23,554 nucleotides of DNA from GCA-2724215 sp015660315 (lineage in GTDB: Bacteria > Latescibacterota > UBA2968 > UBA8231), in assembly GCA_029941315.1 (NCBI GenBank), contig JAPYQE010000089.1, positions 1 through 23,554 of the forward strand, written 5' to 3'. Positions 22,590-23,554 of this stretch are shown here, one piece after another. Every line of letters starts with the position of its first letter. Positions within the stretch are counted from its first letter, which is position 1. The notes beneath the pieces were generated by a model. The model searched no databases. It saw only the letters and a program-made list of their open reading frames with translations, and was not told the DNA's origin. Position numbers and translations under genes: made by a program.

Positions 22590-22649
22590 AGTAAAATAAA
22601 GACCCCCACGCAAACCACAAACGATCGGTTTAAGTGGGGATCTTTTACT
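22590..22649. terminator. long imperfect dyad, probable bidirectional terminator
   Basis: AGTAAAATAAAGACCCCCAC (22590-22609) pairs with GTGGGGATCTTTTACT (22634-22649) with a 4-nt bulge and one mismatch. An inner AAACC/GGTTT stem lies in the loop. The GC core is flanked by A and T tracts in both directions. It lies on the outflow side of the leftward sigma-factor remnant and upstream of the reductase gene. Confidence 0.6.
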
Positions 22650-22721
22650 ACGATCTAATCAACTATAACTCCCAGGCAGGTCTCCCGAGTCTCCACATCA
22701 ATTACCCGCAATCACCGCTTC

Positions 22722-23073
22722 TCAATGTATATCCCCATTCTCCGTATTTAACTTGAGTAAATGCCCCCCATTGATCTCTCCTTCCGCAGTGATCCGTCGG
22801 CCCTTAACTTTGCGCACCGCCAACGCAAAGGCCATGCGCCCCTGAGACGAAAACGCGGCAACCCACCAAAAGCTACCAAAAAGCGCTTCCTGTATAGATA
22901 TCCTGAACGTCCTCTCGATCGCCGGCCATATTGTAGGCCAGTGCCAAAATCTGCCGATCGTAACGACTAGCCAATTGCTCGCAAGCCCAGCGATCGCCCG
23001 CTTGCCCACACTGTATTAAATTGTTCTTCCCGGTCCATTCCGTTTTCGTCTTCTTTGGCCCTATGTAGATCAC
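22722..23073 (-). pseudogene. collapsed ECF sigma factor and DUF4097-like adhesin remnant
   Basis: On the minus strand, residues from about 23030 read NLIQCGQAGDRWACEQLASRYDRQILALAYNMAGDREDVQDIY. This is region 2 of an ECF sigma-70 factor, with its DREDVQDI core helix. The continuation QEALF lies in a second frame and AFGGLPRFRLRGA, the region after it, in a third. Without any region 4, the second frame then ends RRITAEGEINGGHLLKLNTENGDIH. That matches the end of DUF4097-type beta-helix adhesins (EINGGGPxLxLxTxNGDI), which are often encoded after an ECF sigma and a zinc-finger anti-sigma gene. The three-gene locus seems reduced to about 350 nt. Sigma part is confident; the adhesin part is less so. 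Confidence 0.72.
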
Positions 23074-23265
23074 TATCGAGGCTAAAGGTTGGCAGCGCGA
23101 TCAAGAAAATTAAAAAACTGCCGCCAACAAAGCCTCACCCTGCACAATTAAAAGAAAATGACTACGCGCAGAAGCTAAAGCGCATCCGTATCGTAGTACG
23201 AATGTCGGGCAATGGGTCCGATGCTGATCGATCCGCCTGACGAGCGCTGAGTTTACCGGGGCCTG

Positions 23266-23292
23266 CCGCCAAAAAAAGGCGGTTCTGTTTTG
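23266..23292 (+). terminator. weak intrinsic terminator
   Basis: Stem CCGCC (23266-23270) and GGCGG (23278-23282) with a seven-A loop, followed by TTCTGTTTT. It reads rightward, with no recognised gene before it. Confidence 0.4.
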
Positions 23293-23306
23293 ACTAATAC
23301 CACATG

Positions 23307-23415
23307 GAGGTGGCTCGCCTAATAGCGAGACCATCTGGGATGCGGCGTCTTTGGCGCTGCCGTCCCACACAAGTGGATCCGGACGCGCCCGGTTTTTATT
23401 TACTTGTGCCACCTC
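23307..23415. other. branched dyad element, possible structured RNA
   Basis: GAGGTGGC (23307-23314) and GCCACCTC (23408-23415) form a perfect 8-bp closing stem. Inside lie three hairpins: CTCGC/GCGAG (23314-23329), TGGGA-GCGGCG with CGCTGC-TCCCA (23336-23367, one wobble) and ACAAGT/ACTTGT (23369-23374 with 23402-23407) around CCGG-loop-CCGG and T5. A minus-strand open frame with protein-like composition (GTG at 23412, about 100 codons) covers the same bases, so the pairing could be accidental. Strand is unknown and no known riboswitch matches. Confidence 0.35.
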
Positions 23416-23433
23416 TTGCGATTCAATTTCTTT

Positions 23434-23463
23434 TTGACACAGTTTATAGACCTAGCGTAGATG
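23434..23463 (+). promoter_or_regulatory. possible promoter of the ABC transporter gene
   Basis: A perfect TTGACA at 23434-23439 is followed after 18 nt by TAGATG, a weak -10. It points to the ATPase gene starting 37 nt further on. Confidence 0.4.
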
Positions 23464-23499
23464 AATACATAAGTTATGCATTGATAAGGGGAGAGTATC

Positions 23500-23554
23500 A
23501 TGCTCGAAATAGAAGGACTGGCAAAACACTACGGCGACCTCAAAGCCGTCAAAT
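23500..23554 (+). CDS. ABC transporter ATP-binding protein, N-terminus only (cut by window edge)
   Basis: The last 55 bases encode MLEIEGLAKHYGDLKAVK, the standard first strand and A-loop region of an ABC transporter ATPase; the aromatic Y in KHYGDLKAV would stack on adenine. The Walker A loop lies beyond the window. GGGGAG 6 nt before the ATG is a good Shine-Dalgarno. The family (LolD-, CcmA- or ABC-2-type) cannot be fixed from this much. The GLxKxYGxLKAV pattern is common in ABC-2 type export systems. Confidence 0.85.
   Translation, partial: MLEIEGLAKHYGDLKAVK

Noticed and set aside
23055..23240. 61-codon plus-strand frame
   Set aside because: Lysine-rich, no Shine-Dalgarno, no motif and partly antisense to the sigma remnant.
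1..23554. rRNA, tRNA or prophage genes
   Set aside because: No rRNA signature, no convincing tRNA cloverleaf with a TTCRA T-arm, and no phage structural or integrase gene were seen.

Overview
The window is bacterial chromosomal DNA. Coding regions are GC-rich with mostly C- or G-ending codons, and the spacers are AT-richer. The gene mix includes a PhyH-type dioxygenase, an iron alcohol dehydrogenase, a KDPG-like aldolase, an aldo/keto reductase, an amidohydrolase, a CBM9-like secreted protein and a SahR-AhcY pair. It reminds me of uncultured, often marine lineages such as Latescibacterota or Poribacteria. That placement is an inference from gene content; there is no rRNA gene here to test it.

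Layout, left to right. An IS30-family transposase tail (3-139) opens the window. Next comes a leftward pair, flavin reductase then msrB (406-1337). A small catabolic locus follows: a leftward iron alcohol dehydrogenase (1561-2793) diverges from a rightward PhyH dioxygenase and KDPG-type aldolase (2891-4404), which ends at a clear terminator. A decayed stretch (4462-5258) precedes a STAS-less SulP-family transporter (5259-6596). Behind it lies a broken AraC regulator (6603-6970). The leftward block 7073-13429 holds two units. sahR and ahcY overlap by 4 nt, with a palindromic operator upstream. A 1046-residue hybrid histidine kinase overlaps its response regulator, also by 4 nt. A rightward P-loop-like protein (13598-14233) diverges from sahR.

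The right half has a broken formylglycine-generating-enzyme-like gene (14433-14778), pckA (14779-16362) and a frameshifted ABC-F remnant (16480-17084) with a terminator-like hairpin just upstream of its start. A membrane-anchored TPR protein follows (17318-18616). The next spacer has a candidate small-RNA unit, 13-bp tandem repeats and a long dyad (18617-19048). Then come an amidohydrolase with a perfect 18-bp palindrome in its promoter region, a 43-nt hairpin, the CBM9-like protein and a convergent aldo/keto reductase. A collapsed ECF-sigma/adhesin remnant and a branched dyad follow. The first codons of an ABC transporter ATPase run off the right edge.

How the genes fit together. SahR and AhcY form an SAH-responsive methyl-cycle unit. 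The kinase and response regulator form a phosphorelay. The dehydrogenase, dioxygenase and aldolase look like one small substrate-degradation module. The most striking global feature is decay: at least five recognisable genes are broken by frameshifts, stops and internal deletions, yet sit between intact genes. No single locus proves a new defence or mobile system. The best candidates for something undescribed are the RNA or regulatory elements in the spacers, the kinase/regulator output domain and the lysine-less P-loop protein.
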